NCBI GenBank assembly: GCA_000828975.1
Contig: AP014683.1
Location: 2,871,700-2,935,699 of the forward strand
Origin: Burkholderiales bacterium GJ-E10
GTDB lineage: Bacteria; Pseudomonadota; Gammaproteobacteria; Burkholderiales; Burkholderiaceae_F
Reading direction: 5' to 3'
Length of the DNA: 64,000 bases
The notes under the pieces were generated by a model. The model worked only from the letters and a program-made list of their open reading frames with translations, was not told the origin of the DNA and searched no databases. Shown piece by piece: positions 62,291 to 64,000 of this stretch. The position numbers and the translations under genes are program-made. Within the stretch, counting starts at the first letter, position 1; every line of letters begins with the position of its first letter.

Positions 62291-63469
62291 ATGTCCGCTG
62301 TTGCCGCGACCAAGCCGTCGCAACGCCCTCGCTCCCCCAACTTCTGCTCCGGTCCCTGCAGCAAGCGTCCCGGCTGGTCCGTCGATGCGCTGCGCGCCAC
62401 CCCCGTCGGCCGTTCGCACCGGGCGGCGCTCGGCAAAAGCCGCCTGCACCGGGTGATCGCGGAAACCAAGGAACTGCTGGAGTTGCCGGCGGACTACCTC
62501 GTCGGCATCCTGCCGGCGTCGGACACCGGCGCCGTCGAAGCGGCCTTGTGGACCCTGCTCGGGCCGCGCCCGGTGGACGTCTTCGCGTGGGAGAGCTTCG
62601 GCAAGGAGTGGGTCACCGACTGCCTGCAGGAACTCAAGCCGTTGCAGGTGCGCTCCTTCGTCACCGAGTTCGGCGTCCTGCCGAACCTGCGCCAGGCGAA
62701 TTTCGGCCATGACGTCGTCTTCCCCTGGAACGGCACCACCGCGGGAGTCATCGTCCCCGACGGCGACTGGATCCCCGACGACCGCGCAGGCCTGACGATC
62801 TGCGACGCGACTTCCTCGGTCGGCGCCGTGCCGATGCCGTGGAACAAGCTCGACGTCATCACGTACAGCTGGCAGAAGGTGCTGGGCGGCGAGGCACAGC
62901 ACGGCATCCTCATCCTGTCGCCGCGCGCCGTCGCGCGGCTCGAGTCGCACACGCCGGCATGGCCGGTCCCGAAGATCTTCCGCCTGACCCGGAACGGCAC
63001 GCTGATCCGCGGCATTTTCGAGGGCGACACGATCAACACGCCGTCGATGCTCTGCGTCGAGGACGTGCTCGACGCGATGGCCTGGGCGCGCTCGATCGGC
63101 GGCGCCGCCGGGCTGGCCCGCCGCACCCGCGCCAATGCCGAGGCGCTACGGCAATGGGTGGAACGCACGCCGTGGGTGGAATACCTGGCGGTGGACCCGG
63201 CGACGCGGTCGCCGACCTCGGTCTGCCTGCGCCTGCCGCGGGACATGGCGAACGGGATCGCCACCGAAGCGCAGGCGGCATGGTTCCGGAAGATCACCGC
63301 CGCGCTCGAAGCCGAGGGGGTGGCCTACGACATCAACTCCTACCGCGACGCGCCGCCCGGACTGCGGATCTGGTGCGGTGCGACGGTCGAGACCGACGAC
63401 ATCGTGGCGCTGACGCAGTGGCTCGACTGGGCGTACGCGGTGTACGGGCAGGAGTTGGGCACGGTGTAA
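62291..63469 (+). CDS. serC: Phosphoserine transaminase (class V)
   Basis: 392 residues. FCSGPCSKRPGWSVDAL (~res 18) is the alphaproteobacterial/archaeal-type SerC start. IVPASDTGA-like ILPASDTGAVEAALW (~res 75) and ICDATSSVGAVPMPWNKLD contact PLP. The Schiff-base Lys is in YSWQKVLGGEAQHGIL (~res 197). The C-terminus is normal. It converts 3-phosphohydroxypyruvate to phosphoserine in serine synthesis. It is divergent from the propeller-galE pair; no serA is adjacent. Confidence 0.9.
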   Translation: MSAVAATKPSQRPRSPNFCSGPCSKRPGWSVDALRATPVGRSHRAALGKSRLHRVIAETKELLELPADYLVGILPASDTGAVEAALWTLLGPRPVDVFAWESFGKEWVTDCLQELKPLQVRSFVTEFGVLPNLRQANFGHDVVFPWNGTTAGVIVPDGDWIPDDRAGLTICDATSSVGAVPMPWNKLDVITYSWQKVLGGEAQHGILILSPRAVARLESHTPAWPVPKIFRLTRNGTLIRGIFEGDTINTPSMLCVEDVLDAMAWARSIGGAAGLARRTRANAEALRQWVERTPWVEYLAVDPATRSPTSVCLRLPRDMANGIATEAQAAWFRKITAALEAEGVAYDINSYRDAPPGLRIWCGATVETDDIVALTQWLDWAYAVYGQELGTV

Positions 63470-63542
63470 CCGTGCGGGCATCAGCCCGCGAGCACCGCAG
63501 GCGCAAGATGGGCCCGCGCACGCAGTGGGGTATGCGGGAGTT

Positions 63543-64000
63543 CTAGCGGCGCCGCCGCGGCAGCAGCCACAGCCCACCCGCCGCCAGCACCACCACGCCG
63601 ACGACGGCGCCCACCCGCACGAACTCCAGGCTGGCGTACACCATGTACACGCAGCTCAGGATGAAGATCATCGGGGTGACGGGGTATCCCGGGACGCGGA
63701 ACGGCCGGGGCACGTCGGGAAACCGCCGCCGCAGAACGATCAGCGCGACCGCGCTCAAGGTGAGAAAGATCCAGTACACCGGCGTGAGGTAGTCGACCAT
63801 CGTCGAGAAACCGCTGCGGGTGATGCTGCCGAAGCCGACGAGGGCGATCGCCACCGCCGCCATCGCCAGCATCGCGCGCGCCGGCGTGCCGCGCGCGGCG
63901 TCCCAGCTGCCGACGTGATCCATGCCCGCCAGGTCGCATGCCGCCGCATAGGTGGTGCGCGCCCCGACGATGAGCAACGCATTGAGCACCGAGATCGCCG
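63543..64000 (-). CDS. APC-family amino-acid permease, C-terminal part
   Basis: The last ~152 residues of an APC-type permease; the frame is open to the window end. Features: NALLIVGARTTYAAACDLAG, AMAAVAIALVGFGS, the helix YLTPVYWIFLTLSAVALIVLR and PFRVPGYPVTPMIFILSCVY, ending in an Arg-rich tail RRRR. This is the C-terminal half pattern of amino-acid/polyamine transporters. The start and substrate lie outside the window. Confidence 0.85.
   Translation of the reverse strand, partial: AISVLNALLIVGARTTYAAACDLAGMDHVGSWDAARGTPARAMLAMAAVAIALVGFGSITRSGFSTMVDYLTPVYWIFLTLSAVALIVLRRRFPDVPRPFRVPGYPVTPMIFILSCVYMVYASLEFVRVGAVVGVVVLAAGGLWLLPRRRR

Noticed and set aside
1-64000. CRISPR arrays, rRNA and tRNA genes
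   Set aside because: No regularly spaced direct repeats and no recognisable tRNA or rRNA core sequences were found by reading; a tRNAscan or Infernal run would be decisive.

Overview
This window is high-GC DNA from a betaproteobacterium, most likely of the Burkholderiales type. The main evidence is the chromosomal block gpsA-secB-grxC-rhodanese / gpmA-envC-like-ctpA and a DksA with a CxxT...SxxA zinc-finger-less signature. A Bcr/CflA exporter, a biodegradative-type Orn/Lys/Arg decarboxylase and a copA/copZ/SCO copper cluster are consistent with this. No rRNA, tRNA or CRISPR array was recognised. The species cannot be named from sequence alone.

Layout. (1) 1-5.6 kb is core: an ABC-2 permease end, a BON-domain protein, a TSUP transporter, and a tight operon of a short 2-isopropylmalate synthase, a SAM methyltransferase and rmuC. 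(2) 5.6-26.1 kb is an accessory/defence island. It holds TumE/TumA, a DUF429 RNase H-fold protein, three HigBA-type loci, two integrase remnants, a NucS-like nuclease, an orphan membrane protein, a beta-family protein gene and an Abi_C abortive-infection protein. (3) 26.1-64 kb is core: a second TSUP transporter, a short GlpD-like oxidase, an MFS exporter, trmL, copA-copZ-SCO, gpsA-secB-grxC-rhodanese, gpmA-envC-ctpA, dksA, an M50 protease, dapF-DUF484-rlmI, a GAF-GGDEF-EAL protein, SulP, envelope proteins, a two-component system with a broken kinase, a decarboxylase, galE plus a beta-propeller, serC and an amino-acid permease.

The island is shaped by three insertions whose ends can be fixed to the base. 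Two 3,595-bp copies of a four-gene DDE-transposase/AAA-ATPase element lie in inverted orientation at 9382-12976 and 18760-22354. Each has 5'-TGTT...AACA-3' ends and its own 5-bp target duplication (GCACC and AAGCC). Between them is a 2,963-bp IS66-family element (14067-17029) with 18-bp perfect terminal repeats, an 8-bp duplication (AATTCAAG) and an extra passenger gene. The second 3.6-kb copy splits a 371-codon beta-family gene. Removing the element and one AAGCC restores the frame exactly.

That broken gene was the third member of a compact module, higB - [HigA-like HTH fused to an ImmA/IrrE metallopeptidase] - beta-family protein, preceded by a perfect 17-bp palindrome. A paralogous plain higBA pair with its own perfect palindrome lies 16 kb away. 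This module, together with the NucS-like nuclease and membrane protein pair, is the best candidate here for an undescribed anti-phage or stress system.
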